Of a stretch of 64,000 nucleotides of DNA, positions 19,783-28,782 are shown one piece after another. The position numbers were made by a program, and so were the translations under genes. Location of the stretch: NCBI GenBank assembly GCA_023454395.1, contig JAEYFY010000323.1, positions 1 to 64,000 on the forward strand, read 5' to 3'. The notes beneath the pieces were generated by a model. It saw only the letters and a list, made by a program, of their open reading frames with translations, was not told the DNA's origin and searched no databases. The stretch is from Pseudomonadota bacterium (lineage in GTDB: Bacteria; Pseudomonadota; Gammaproteobacteria; Enterobacterales; Enterobacteriaceae). Numbering within the stretch: position 1 is the first letter of the stretch; every line of letters starts with the position of its first letter.

Positions 19783-19896
19783 AAGTTTTACTACTATTTA
19801 TTTAGCTATTTAGCTATTTAGTTTCTTTTGTGTTTACTAAAAATTATAGTCAATAAATATGATAAAAAATATAAAACTAGTTCTTCTTGAAAATAG

Positions 19897-19921
19897 AAAA
19901 AGGTGCAAATGCACCTTCTTC
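19897..19921. terminator. Bidirectional hairpin between yidZ and the DUF4139 gene
   Basis: A hairpin, AAGGTGCA against TGCACCTT, is flanked by A-rich sequence on the left and T-rich sequence on the right. It separates yidZ (ends 19782) from the convergent gene ending at 19952. Confidence 0.7.
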
Positions 19922-19951
19922 TATTTTACTTTTAAATTTAGAAGAGAAAAA

Positions 19952-21610
19952 TTATAACCCCATAACTTGTCTATTTTTAGGATAAGAAAGAGTGTAATTT
20001 AGAGGTAATGATTTTTCCTCTTTTGCACCTAATGTGATATCCCACTTAATTTCGCCAGTATCTTTATCAAGTATGCCATCTTTATAAACGGCATCTGTTA
20101 CATTGATATTGTTTTCCTGACTAAGTGGTAGTTGATCGTAAATAGTTACTTTTACAGGAGAATTGTAAGTGTTTCTTACTTTAATGGTATAACTCTCTTT
20201 TTGTTCAATTGTAGTGCCAATAAAGATAGGTTCTTTTCTTATCTTCTCATTGTTAATACGGCTAATTTGAATATTTTTATCTACCCCAAACGGAATGCTA
20301 AGTAATTCTGTTAATTCGTTAGTATTAATATAACTATTACCCACAAAGCTATTCATATAGTAGATATTCGCGCGGCCATCGAGTAAATTCAAGTTTTCCC
20401 AATCTTTTACTTCAGCTTGTAAATAGACTTCTTCAACTAATTTTGGCGTTGTTAAATAGCGATAATCGGCAACAACTTCTTTTTGATTAATCACTAATGT
20501 ATTAGGTTCTGTGCTATTTTTTAAGCTGTAAGGTAGCGCGATAGCATGGCTTAAATTAATCCCGTTATTATTGGTGGTTACGTAACGAGTCACTCCTTTA
20601 CTTAATCGCTCTCTTGGTGCTTCACTCATTGCTTCTAATGCGGGAGCTGGCATTGCCATCTTCATATCACTAGATTGTCTGAATTTCGCAGTGTTATTAT
20701 AAAGAGACAAATACCAAGGTGATAAGGTTGGCGCAGTGATATTAAGTGATGGATTAGTGGATGTTAAAACCAGTTTTACTTTATCCCAATTTAGACCTGT
20801 ATTTTGAATAACGTCTGCCTTGTAGGTGAGCAATATCGGCTTATCCATTCCTTGGCTTCGAATATCATAAGCGGGTGACCATCCAGCATCTGGTGTTATA
20901 TAAGAAATACGCATTTTACTGGTTAGGTTTTTTGATGTGCCTAAAGATAAAACAATTTGCGTTTTCTCTTTTGTAATAATTGGCATATCAATTTCTAATT
21001 GGCGCGTTAATTCTTCTAATTGCTCGGTGAGTTCAGTTATCTCTTCTCTAGCTGCTTTTTGTTGATTAAGAATAGAGGTCATTTTTTGGCTAATAAAATC
21101 AAATTTTTGTGATGATTGTTCTAATGTTTGAGTATCACCATAACCAAAGAAAGATTGATCTTTAAGTAATGCAATTTGCTCATCGCCCACATTAATATTG
21201 ATATTTAATACTTCAATTCTCTTATTAATATCTTTCTGTTTTTCTATCAATACTGCAATTGCAGAGGGATAACTAGGGGCAATAGGCGTTTTTTTAACGT
21301 TAATGGTATTAATAATCACATCGTCATTATCAATGCTAATTGACAAGCTTTTAGGGTCAATATTGTTTGCAACATTGGATAAAACAACTTCACTCTGCCC
21401 TGCGGGTAAATTGAGAGTGACGTTATTATCGAGTTCGGCACCCCGTAGAAAAATAGTTGCTTGGTCGAGTTTTATCTCATAATTAAGTGGTTTAATGGGA
21501 TCTACTGAATTGATCTCATTAGCAAAAGCACTCGTTGAACTAATAATAGATAGTGTAATAAGCGATAACGTTAGTCTATTGGGTTTAATCATCATTTTCA
21601 TTCTATCCAT
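19952..21610 (-). CDS. Exported DUF4139 domain protein
   Basis: A 552-aa secreted protein. The signal peptide (about residues 8-30, ending SAFA) is followed by a DUF4140-like N-terminal beta domain ('ATIFLRGAELDNNVTLNLPAG'), a coiled coil at about 105-210 rich in Glu/Gln/Leu, and a C-terminal DUF4139 domain with the typical 'ISYITPDAGWSPAYDIR'. The family is called mucoidy-inhibitor-A-like in some annotations; its role is not established. Several Met codons (21610, 21601, 21595) could start it; none has a clear ribosome-binding site. Confidence 0.8.
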   Translation of the reverse strand: MDRMKMMIKPNRLTLSLITLSIISSTSAFANEINSVDPIKPLNYEIKLDQATIFLRGAELDNNVTLNLPAGQSEVVLSNVANNIDPKSLSISIDNDDVIINTINVKKTPIAPSYPSAIAVLIEKQKDINKRIEVLNININVGDEQIALLKDQSFFGYGDTQTLEQSSQKFDFISQKMTSILNQQKAAREEITELTEQLEELTRQLEIDMPIITKEKTQIVLSLGTSKNLTSKMRISYITPDAGWSPAYDIRSQGMDKPILLTYKADVIQNTGLNWDKVKLVLTSTNPSLNITAPTLSPWYLSLYNNTAKFRQSSDMKMAMPAPALEAMSEAPRERLSKGVTRYVTTNNNGINLSHAIALPYSLKNSTEPNTLVINQKEVVADYRYLTTPKLVEEVYLQAEVKDWENLNLLDGRANIYYMNSFVGNSYINTNELTELLSIPFGVDKNIQISRINNEKIRKEPIFIGTTIEQKESYTIKVRNTYNSPVKVTIYDQLPLSQENNINVTDAVYKDGILDKDTGEIKWDITLGAKEEKSLPLNYTLSYPKNRQVMGL

Positions 21611-21947
21611 AGTTGATGAGCAGTATTAGTAAGAACGGCAAAATAGAGATGCACTGTTGTACAAGTATATTTAGATAGTATTGCATCTCTAATAAATTAG
21701 ATAACAGAATAAACTTAAAGATCTAATTGTGTGAAAGTGAAAAGAATAGATAAAACAGCATGTTAGTGTTTTTATTTAAATGAATATTTAAATAATAAGG
21801 ATTATCTTAATGATGAAGAGATATTTCGCTTTTATTAGCTTTATCTAGTCTTGTTTAGATAAGAATAAGAGAAAAACTTCACAAATAAACAATAAAAAAG
21901 GCAGTTTGAAAATAAACTGCCTAAGATAAAAATATTGTTATCGATTT
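21611..21947. other. 337-bp intergenic region with two dyads
   Basis: No credible gene here. An inverted repeat AGAGATGCA/TGCATCTCT spans 21645-21690 with a 28-nt loop. A second, TTATCTA/TAGATAA, spans 21841-21862. A terminator for the amidohydrolase gene occupies the right end. The left part should hold the promoter of the minus-strand DUF4139 gene. Confidence 0.5.
21894..21922 (-). terminator. Rho-independent terminator of the amidohydrolase gene
   Basis: On the minus strand, AGGCAGTTT pairs with AAACTGCCT (9 bp, 6-nt loop) and runs into TTTTTT. It lies 26 nt past the amidohydrolase stop. Confidence 0.85.
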
Positions 21948-23351
21948 TTATTTAACAACTTCACCACTGTCGATAACCGTTTTACGCACTTTATCAGAGA
22001 AATCTTGCGCTTCTTTAATAATGGCTTTTTCATCAACTGTTAATAATTGGCGATCTTCCATTAAGATTTTTCCATCAACAATGGTATGGCGAACATTACT
22101 TCCATTTGCACCATAAACTAATGCTGCATAAGGGCTATACATTGGCACCATGTTAGGCGATTTAGTATCGACAACGATAATATCAGCAAGTTTGCCTGAT
22201 TCTAAAGATCCCAGTTTATCTTCCATATGTAATACTTTTGCTGACCCCATTGTTGCTAGCTCTACAACAGTTAATGGTGGCATTGCAGCACGATCTTTAT
22301 TCTCTAATTTATGGATTTTACCCACAAGATTTAGCTCATTCATGGTCGTGAGTGTGTTACTTGACATTGGACCATCAGTCCCTAAACCCACACGAACACC
22401 TTTTTCTAGCATTGCAACGACTGGTGCTACACCTTTCGCTGATTTAGTATTTGCACTGATATTATGAGCAACACCAACATCATATTTTTTCAGTAAATCA
22501 ATATCTTTATCATCGACCATAATTGCGTGAGCCGCGATAACTTTATTATTTAATGCTCCGATATCTGCCATATATTGAACGGGGCTTTTGCCGCCAGTAC
22601 GTTTAGCGATTTCTTCTTGTTCACGATCGGTTTCCGCTAAATGGATCATAACAGGAACATCAAGTTCTATTGATAACTTAGCAATTTTCTGAAGATTTTC
22701 TGTGGTATTTGTATAAGGAGCATGTGGTGCAAATGCGGGAATAATACGAGGATGATCTTTATATTCTTTAATAAAGTTTACTGCGTATTGGATACCCTCT
22801 TCTGGTGTTTTTGCATCGGCAACAGGGAAATTAATAACAGATTCTCCCAATACTGCACGATTACCCATTTTATCAACCGTTTTGGCTACTTCATCTTCGA
22901 AATAATACATATCAACGTAAGTTGTTACGCCACCTTTTACCATTTCGATATTGGCAAGATCAGCACCTACTCTGACCATTTCACGAGAAACCATTTTGCT
23001 TTCAAGTGGAAAAATATAACGGTGAAGTCTGTCTGGCACATCATCGGCCAATGAACGAAATACAGTCATTGAACCGTGAGTGTGGGTATTAATTAAACCC
23101 GGCATCACAATATCACCATCAACATCTAATACTTTATTGGCTTGATATTCTTTAGAAAGTTCCGGGCCACCAACGGCAATAATTTTATTTTCTTTTACGA
23201 CAACAGTACCCTGTTCAATGATTTTATTTTGTTGATCCATAGTCAGAACAGTGCCGTCAACTATCATCAAATCAGCCTGTTTTGCCGCGTAACTAGAAAA
23301 GGAGACCGCCATTACAGCCAAAGCAAGCATAGATTTAGAAAATGACATCAT
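21948..23351 (-). CDS. Exported amidohydrolase (MTA/SAH deaminase-like)
   Basis: A 467-aa member of the TRZ/ATZ amidohydrolase family. Metal-site motifs are present: NTHTHGSM for the first His pair, 'MIHLAETDREQ' for the third His, 'AAHAIMV' for the fourth and 'LGTDGPMSSN' for the Asp. The best-known relatives deaminate S-adenosylhomocysteine, methylthioadenosine or other purines and triazines in the cytosol. Here ATG 23351, behind a GAGAGGT site, gives a clear Sec signal peptide (residues about 1-23, ending SYAA), so the mature enzyme should be periplasmic. A longer in-frame start at 23417 lacks support. Confidence 0.85.
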   Translation of the reverse strand: MMSFSKSMLALAVMAVSFSSYAAKQADLMIVDGTVLTMDQQNKIIEQGTVVVKENKIIAVGGPELSKEYQANKVLDVDGDIVMPGLINTHTHGSMTVFRSLADDVPDRLHRYIFPLESKMVSREMVRVGADLANIEMVKGGVTTYVDMYYFEDEVAKTVDKMGNRAVLGESVINFPVADAKTPEEGIQYAVNFIKEYKDHPRIIPAFAPHAPYTNTTENLQKIAKLSIELDVPVMIHLAETDREQEEIAKRTGGKSPVQYMADIGALNNKVIAAHAIMVDDKDIDLLKKYDVGVAHNISANTKSAKGVAPVVAMLEKGVRVGLGTDGPMSSNTLTTMNELNLVGKIHKLENKDRAAMPPLTVVELATMGSAKVLHMEDKLGSLESGKLADIIVVDTKSPNMVPMYSPYAALVYGANGSNVRHTIVDGKILMEDRQLLTVDEKAIIKEAQDFSDKVRKTVIDSGEVVK

Positions 23352-23487
23352 TACCTCTCGTCTTGATGGGAAAATTTCCCTAAGATTATAAATAAATTCA
23401 TTGGCTTTTAATATCAATTGAAAGTGAACGAGATCACCGAATAAATAATTAATTGAAGTTATTATCGCATTTGTTTACTGATTTAAA

Positions 23488-23943
23488 TTAAGCGCGCTTT
23501 TTCTGTTGTAAAAGCCACTTATCTAATTCATTCGCAAAAAGTTGGCGGTCACGTTGACTTAAACTTGCGGGTCCTCCAGTTTGAATACCGCTTGCTCTCA
23601 TCGTATCCATAAAATCACGTATATTTAAACGTTCACGGATCGTTGCGTCAGTATAACGTTCACCTCTTGGATTGAGCGCTACTGCGCCCTTTTCTATGAC
23701 TTCGGCAGCTAATGGAATATCCGCGGTAATAACTAAGTCATCTTTATTGGTGCGGCGGACAATTTCGTTATCAGCAACATCAAATCCAGCAGAAACCTGT
23801 AATGTGCGTAAAAAAGGTGATGCAGGTACAATTAATCGTTGATTCGCAACAAAAGTAATAATCACTTTTTCTCTATCTGCGGCACGATACAACACTTCTT
23901 TGATTACTTTTGGACATGCATCAGCATCAACCCATATAGGCAT
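23488..23943 (-). CDS. yaiI: YaiI/YqxD family protein (UPF0178)
   Basis: A 151-aa cytosolic protein beginning [20 protein letters not shown], the hallmark of the UPF0178/DUF188 family, with TFVANQ, '[22 protein letters not shown]' and '[19 protein letters not shown]' further along (quoted in parts). The family has a PIN-like nuclease fold arrangement of acidic residues (D6, D8, then D-x-x-I), but activity is unproven. Length equals the usual ~150 aa. It appears to be transcribed alone or with the EamA gene upstream on the same strand. Confidence 0.93.
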   Translation of the reverse strand: MPIWVDADACPKVIKEVLYRAADREKVIITFVANQRLIVPASPFLRTLQVSAGFDVADNEIVRRTNKDDLVITADIPLAAEVIEKGAVALNPRGERYTDATIRERLNIRDFMDTMRASGIQTGGPASLSQRDRQLFANELDKWLLQQKKRA

Positions 23944-24012
23944 AACAACACTCTCTTTATTATTCGGTATTAAGTGGTCTGTATTTATGGCGTTTAAAAT
24001 AACACATTAATA

Positions 24013-24888
24013 CTAACTAAGTGATTGAAGCTTTACTCTTTCTCGTTTTTCTGACTGTTGATTAGCCCATATACTGAGTAATATCACGATAATCCCCAAT
24101 ATTTGTAAACTTGTTAATTGTTGTCCTAGCAATGCCCAACCTAAAATAACCGCGCTTAGCGGGCTTAAAAAGCCTAATGATGCCACAGAGCTTGGACCTA
24201 ATAAGGCTAATCCCCTAAACCAGAAAATATAGGTTAATGCTCCACCAATTAAGGCTAAATAAGCCAAGCCTAAAAGGTTAATACCTGTTAATGAAGGTAA
24301 TGCGGGTTCAAATAATAAGGCAAAAGGTAATAATACAGCACCACCAGCGGTTAATTGCCAAGCTGTAAAAGTTAAAGGTGTAACAGGCGGTTGCCAACGA
24401 CGACTTAATACAGTACCCGCAGCCATAGAAAGTGCGCCTCCTAATCCTGCAATTATTCCGATAGGATCAAGTGCTGCATTCGGTGTCAAAATGAGTATTG
24501 CTACACCCAAAATACCCCCTAATGCGGCTGAAATAGATAACCATGATAGGCGCGTTTGTAATAACCAACGAGATAAAAATAAGACAATTAAAGGCTGCAC
24601 TGCCCCTACTGTTGCAGCCACACCGCCGGGTAAGCGGTAGGCTGAAATAAATAATAACCACCAGAACAGTGAGAAATTTAAAATACCCAAAATAATGACA
24701 CGTAGCCACCATATACCTTGTGGCAGTTGTCTCATGATGATTAATAATAAAATTCCTGCTGGTAATGCACGCAATGCAGCTAATGTCATGGGAACATTAG
24801 CTGGCAACATTTCCGTTGTCACAATATAAGTGCTCCCCCATACAATGGGAGCTAATGCCGTTAATAGTAATGTTGTGTATCGATTCAT
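24013..24888 (-). CDS. EamA-family drug/metabolite transporter
   Basis: A 291-aa DMT-superfamily transporter with ten predicted helices from two EamA repeats (about residues 8-135 and 145-280). Both halves hold the usual 'GG...' and 'P...' helix patterns, such as VWGSTYIVTTEMLP. Substrate and direction are unknown; many members export amino acids or toxic metabolites. It is divergent from the MarR gene at 24988. Two palindromes lie in the shared gap, so repression by that MarR protein is likely. Confidence 0.88.
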   Translation of the reverse strand: MNRYTTLLLTALAPIVWGSTYIVTTEMLPANVPMTLAALRALPAGILLLIIMRQLPQGIWWLRVIILGILNFSLFWWLLFISAYRLPGGVAATVGAVQPLIVLFLSRWLLQTRLSWLSISAALGGILGVAILILTPNAALDPIGIIAGLGGALSMAAGTVLSRRWQPPVTPLTFTAWQLTAGGAVLLPFALLFEPALPSLTGINLLGLAYLALIGGALTYIFWFRGLALLGPSSVASLGFLSPLSAVILGWALLGQQLTSLQILGIIVILLSIWANQQSEKRERVKLQSLS

Positions 24889-24920
24889 AAAATCACTCGT
24901 TTAGTGGTTACTGAACTAAT

Positions 24921-24940
24921 TTATCTTGAGGTCAAGATAA
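24921..24940. promoter_or_regulatory. Probable MarR operator 1
   Basis: The dyad TTATCTTGA-gg-TCAAGATAA has 9-bp arms and sits 33 bp before the EamA start. The same arm sequence recurs in operator 2, 27 bp away centre to centre. Confidence 0.65.
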
Positions 24941-24951
24941 ATTGATAATAC

Positions 24952-24963
24952 CTTGACGTCAAG
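24952..24963. promoter_or_regulatory. Probable MarR operator 2
   Basis: A perfect 12-bp palindrome, CTTGACGTCAAG, extends on one side into GATAA like operator 1. It lies 24 bp before the marR-type start. A possible -35 (TTGATA at 24942) and weak -10 (TAAATA) flank it, so binding would block the regulator's own promoter. Confidence 0.65.
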
Positions 24964-24987
24964 ATAAATAATTGACATGATGAATGC

Positions 24988-25470
24988 ATGGATAGAATCG
25001 ATAAAATTACTAAACAATGGCAGCGCGAGCGCCCTGATCTTGATATTAGTCCGATGGGATTAATTGGACGATTGGGGAATGTTACTTTGCATCTTTCCCG
25101 CGAAATGGAGAAAGTTTTCTCTCAATTCGGTTTAAACACATCAAGTTTTGATGTTCTTGCTACACTACGGCGTTCAGGAGAGCCTTACACCCTTTCTCCT
25201 GGTGAAATGCTATCAACCCTGATGGTTACATCAGGCACGATGACAAATCGTATTGATCAATTAGAAAAAGCGGGTTGGGTTATTCGTAAAGTTAATCCTG
25301 AAGATGGACGTGGTTTTTTAGTTTCGCTAACACCGCAAGGTCTGGAATTAATCAATCAAGTGATAGATGCACATACTGAGAATCAAAAACGTTTAGTCTC
25401 TGGTTTATCACAACAAGAGCAACAAACATTAAATCAATTACTTAAAGTTTTTCTTAACTCGTTAGAATAG
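24988..25470 (+). CDS. MarR-family transcriptional regulator
   Basis: A 160-aa MarR-type winged-helix dimeric repressor. Visible are the recognition region 'LSTLMVTSGTMTNRIDQLEKAGW' (in parts), the wing 'NPEDGRGFLVSLTPQG', and flanking helices for dimerisation. It probably represses itself and the divergent EamA exporter through two palindromes in the 99-bp gap, with a small ligand relieving repression; the ligand is unknown. A 16-bp-stem terminator follows. Confidence 0.92.
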   Translation: MDRIDKITKQWQRERPDLDISPMGLIGRLGNVTLHLSREMEKVFSQFGLNTSSFDVLATLRRSGEPYTLSPGEMLSTLMVTSGTMTNRIDQLEKAGWVIRKVNPEDGRGFLVSLTPQGLELINQVIDAHTENQKRLVSGLSQQEQQTLNQLLKVFLNSLE

Positions 25471-25510
25471 CGTTTTATTTTCTGTTATTAATTTTACCTC
25501 TCTTAATAAC

Positions 25511-25560
25511 GAGGATAAGTAAGAATAAAACCTCTGTATTCTTACTTATCCTCTTTTCTT
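25511..25560 (+). terminator. Terminator of the marR-type gene
   Basis: A perfect 16-bp stem (25511-25526 with 25538-25553, arms starting GAGGATAAG and ATTCTTACT) is followed by TTTTCTTT. Confidence 0.88.
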
Positions 25561-25638
25561 TATTTGCTTAAAAACCCTTCTTTTTGTGCCATTTTTGTTT
25601 ATTTAAGCATCCGATGTGCATGAAATCACATTTTTACC

Positions 25639-25652
25639 TTGATCTAAATCAA
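25639..25652 (+). promoter_or_regulatory. FNR-type box upstream of the heme operon
   Basis: TTGATCTAAATCAA is an exact match to the FNR consensus TTGAT-N4-ATCAA. It is centred about 105 bp before the receptor start. It fits oxygen-responsive control of an operon that encodes the oxygen-independent heme-degrading enzyme HutW. Confidence 0.65.
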
Positions 25653-25708
25653 AGATGCATTCTATTTACCATTTTTAGGTTGATGAATATCCAAACTTAA
25701 ATTATAAA

Positions 25709-25727
25709 GCGAATGATAATAATTACT
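25709..25727 (+). promoter_or_regulatory. Fur-like box upstream of the heme receptor
   Basis: The 19 bases starting GCGAATGATAATAATTAC match the Fur consensus GATAATGATAATCATTATC at 14 of 19 positions by hand alignment. It lies 22 bp before the receptor start, where Fur binding would block transcription or its early elongation. Confidence 0.6.
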
Positions 25728-25749
25728 GATCTCATTAAGGTTTGCGACT

Positions 25750-27888
25750 ATGTGCATTCAATTTAAATCTTGCTTCGTGCTGTCTGCTTTAACACTCTCA
25801 CTCTCTCAATACGCCATCGCTGATAATGCCTCACCTAAAGAAGATACACTTGTTGTGACAACAACACGTAGTGCAGCTTCTTTATGGAACAGCCCAGCCA
25901 CCATTCAAGTCATTGATAAAGAAACAATAACACAATCAACCTCTTCTTCTATTGCTGATCAATTGCGTGATATTCCTGGTGTTGAAGTCACTGATAATAG
26001 CCTTGCTGGTCGTAAACAAATTCGTATTCGTGGCGAGGCTTCATCACGCGTACTCTTGTTGGTTGATGGACAAGAAGTGACCTATCAACGTGGTGGTCAA
26101 AACTTTGGTGCTGGTATTTTAATCGATGAATCTGCATTAGAGCGTATTGAAGTGGTTAAAGGTCCCTATTCAGTGCTTTATGGCTCGCAAGCTATTGGCG
26201 GTGTCGTAAATTTAATTACTCAAAAAGGTGGCGATAAACCTTTTGGCGGAAATGTTAAAGTCGTTTATGACTCAGCAACCATGGGATGGCGAGAATCTGC
26301 ATTAATTTCAGGCACTGTCGGAGATTTTGAATATCGCCTTAATGGAAGTTATGCCGATCATGGTGATAGATATACTCCTGATGGGCGTTTATCTAATACG
26401 CATTTTAGAAATAACGGTCAAGGTGCATGGTTAGGCTATAAAGTGGATAAACATAAGTTAGGGCTTTCGCTCGATCGTTATAATTTATCAACACAATCTT
26501 ATTACGCTGATGAAGGAAAATATCAAGAGTTTAGCGTTAAAGTACCTAAACTAGAGCGTGAAAAAGTCGGTTTATTTTATGACTATGATGCAGATACCGA
26601 TTATTTCAAAAAACTTCATATTGATGCCTATACACAACGTATAGAGCGAGAATTTGAAAACCGCGTGGGCGTTGTTACGCCTACAGGCAGCCCGAGGATT
26701 GGTGATTTAACCGTAAAAAATAGAACTCAATCTGAAGATACGCAAAATACGCAAGGCATGACAATACAGGCTAATTTTACTTTACCTGCAAATAATGAGT
26801 TAATTTTAGGCTCTCAATATCAACAAGATAAAGTAAAACAAACCTCTGCCGGGCAAACTTCTTCAAATAGCACAACAGGGTTTCCACCTGATGTAAATTA
26901 TGAAAAACAATCCCTGTTACATAACCGCAGTAAACAAACTAATATCTCTGTTTTCGCCCAAAATGATTGGAAAATAACAGATGATTGGTCATGGACAATG
27001 GGGGCCAGACAATATTGGTTGAAATCAGAATTACAAGATGGTGATGAAACTATTAATCATAATAAAACAGGAACAAGTTATAAGACATTAGGCTCTGATC
27101 CTGTAAGAGATAACGCTTTTATTGTGTCATCTAATTTGCGTTATTCTGGATTTAAAGATACTGAATTACGTCTCGCATTTGCACAAGGTTATGTTTTCCC
27201 AACACTAGTTCAGCAATTTATGAATACGACTGCTGGCGGTGCGGTGACTTACGGTAATCCAAATCTTGATGCTGAACATTCTAATAACGTGGAATTTGGT
27301 GCGCGTTATAAAGGTAATAATTGGTATATCGATAGCGCGATTTATTATTCTGAAGCCAAAGATTACATCACATCACTTGCTTGTGCAGGAGAGTCTATTT
27401 GCGAAGGAAATAGTAAAACGGGTCGCGCAGATTATTTCTATTACGATAATATCGATCGCGCCAAAACTTATGGTATGGAAGTGATGGCTCAATACCAAGG
27501 TTGGTCAATTACTCCTTATGTTTCTGCTAATGTGATGCGTCGTCAATTTATTGGCTCTACATTGAAAACATGGGATACCGGCGAACCGACATTAACCTCT
27601 CGTATTGGTGCTAAACATTTGCTACTGCTCAATAATATGAATTTAATGTCGGACTTATATTTAAGAGCAGCCACAAAAGCGAAAGATCATAGCAACCCAG
27701 AAAATAAACAGCACTATGCAGGTTGGACAACGGTTAATCTTTCACTGAGTACAGAATTTGGTAATAACGATCAATACCGTATTAACTTTGATTTAAATAA
27801 TATTTTGAATAAGCGTTATCAAACTGCTCATGAATCTATTCCTGCCGCAGGTATTAATGCTGCAGTTGGTCTGACATGGGCATTTTAA
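25750..27888 (+). CDS. TonB-dependent heme/hemoglobin receptor
   Basis: A 712-aa outer-membrane receptor. The signal peptide (residues 1-24) is followed by the TonB box DTLVVTT, a plug domain (about 45-155, with VLLLVDGQ and 'ERIEVVKGPYSVLYGSQAIGG') and a 22-strand barrel ending in F. A NPNL motif typical of heme receptors is present (YGNPNLDAEH), but the FRAP box is replaced by YVFP. It heads the operon with the binding protein, HutW, HutX and ChuY-like genes, which makes heme the most likely ligand. Confidence 0.87.
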   Translation: MCIQFKSCFVLSALTLSLSQYAIADNASPKEDTLVVTTTRSAASLWNSPATIQVIDKETITQSTSSSIADQLRDIPGVEVTDNSLAGRKQIRIRGEASSRVLLLVDGQEVTYQRGGQNFGAGILIDESALERIEVVKGPYSVLYGSQAIGGVVNLITQKGGDKPFGGNVKVVYDSATMGWRESALISGTVGDFEYRLNGSYADHGDRYTPDGRLSNTHFRNNGQGAWLGYKVDKHKLGLSLDRYNLSTQSYYADEGKYQEFSVKVPKLEREKVGLFYDYDADTDYFKKLHIDAYTQRIEREFENRVGVVTPTGSPRIGDLTVKNRTQSEDTQNTQGMTIQANFTLPANNELILGSQYQQDKVKQTSAGQTSSNSTTGFPPDVNYEKQSLLHNRSKQTNISVFAQNDWKITDDWSWTMGARQYWLKSELQDGDETINHNKTGTSYKTLGSDPVRDNAFIVSSNLRYSGFKDTELRLAFAQGYVFPTLVQQFMNTTAGGAVTYGNPNLDAEHSNNVEFGARYKGNNWYIDSAIYYSEAKDYITSLACAGESICEGNSKTGRADYFYYDNIDRAKTYGMEVMAQYQGWSITPYVSANVMRRQFIGSTLKTWDTGEPTLTSRIGAKHLLLLNNMNLMSDLYLRAATKAKDHSNPENKQHYAGWTTVNLSLSTEFGNNDQYRINFDLNNILNKRYQTAHESIPAAGINAAVGLTWAF

Positions 27889-27890
27889 TT

Positions 27891-28769
27891 ATGAAAAAAA
27901 TTGCAATCGCACTTAGTTTGTTATTGTTACCTTTTAACTTAATGGCAAAAGATAACAATAATAGTGAGCGTTGGGTTATTGCTGGTGGCTCTATAACAGA
28001 ACTCGTTTATGCCATAGGTGCTGGCGATAAGATTGTCGGTGTTGATGAAACAACGTCTTATCCTGAACAAACGCAAGCATTGCCCCATATCGGATATTGG
28101 AAGCAGCTAAGTACAGAAGGAATTCTGTCTTTACGCCCTTCTACTTTTGTCACTTGGGATGATGCTGAACCTAAAATGGTGTTGCGCCAATTAGCACAAC
28201 ATAATGTTGACGTCATTGCATTACCACGAACACCTGCAACATTTGATTTAATGCTGAAAAATATTCGCACACTGGCGGCTTCTCTTGATAAGAAAACTGA
28301 GGCTGAAGCATTAATTCACACATTACAATCTCGTTTAGCGGTTATCGCTGAAAAAAATAATCACATTAAACAGAAAGTAAAAGTGTTGTTTTTTCTTTCG
28401 CCCGGAGGGGGAATTCCTCAAGTTGCAGGAAAAAACAGTGTTGCAGATGCCATTTTGGCATTAGCGGGTGGCGATAATATCGCCACGCACGAAAATTATC
28501 GTATTTATAGCGCAGAAGCTATTATCGCGGCTAATCCAGAAGTTATCGTGATAACCACACAAAGCCAACAAAATCATACTGGCGGTATAAGAGCCTCTGA
28601 AGGATTAGCGTCTGTTCCTGGTGTCTCAATGACTCAAGCATGGAAAAACCAGCGCATTATTGAAATTGATCAATCCCTTATTTTGGGAATGGGACCTCGT
28701 ATTGTCGATGCGGTGGAGTTATTGCATCAACAGTTTTATCCCGCTGATCCTGTTAATGTTAATAAGTAG
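27891..28769 (+). CDS. Heme ABC transporter periplasmic binding protein (HmuT/HutB-like)
   Basis: A 292-aa class III substrate-binding protein with a Sec signal (MKKIAIALSLLLLPFNLMAK), then 'VIAGGSITELVYAIGAGDKIVGVDETT' (in parts) and 'SYPEQTQALPHIGYW', typical of the hemin-binding family. It would carry heme across the periplasm. ATG 27891 gives the signal peptide; an ATG at 27876 overlapping the receptor gene is possible. No permease or ATPase gene accompanies it here, so HmuUV-type partners must be elsewhere if it is functional. Confidence 0.88.
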   Translation: MKKIAIALSLLLLPFNLMAKDNNNSERWVIAGGSITELVYAIGAGDKIVGVDETTSYPEQTQALPHIGYWKQLSTEGILSLRPSTFVTWDDAEPKMVLRQLAQHNVDVIALPRTPATFDLMLKNIRTLAASLDKKTEAEALIHTLQSRLAVIAEKNNHIKQKVKVLFFLSPGGGIPQVAGKNSVADAILALAGGDNIATHENYRIYSAEAIIAANPEVIVITTQSQQNHTGGIRASEGLASVPGVSMTQAWKNQRIIEIDQSLILGMGPRIVDAVELLHQQFYPADPVNVNK

Positions 28770-28782
28770 GAATGATTTAATA

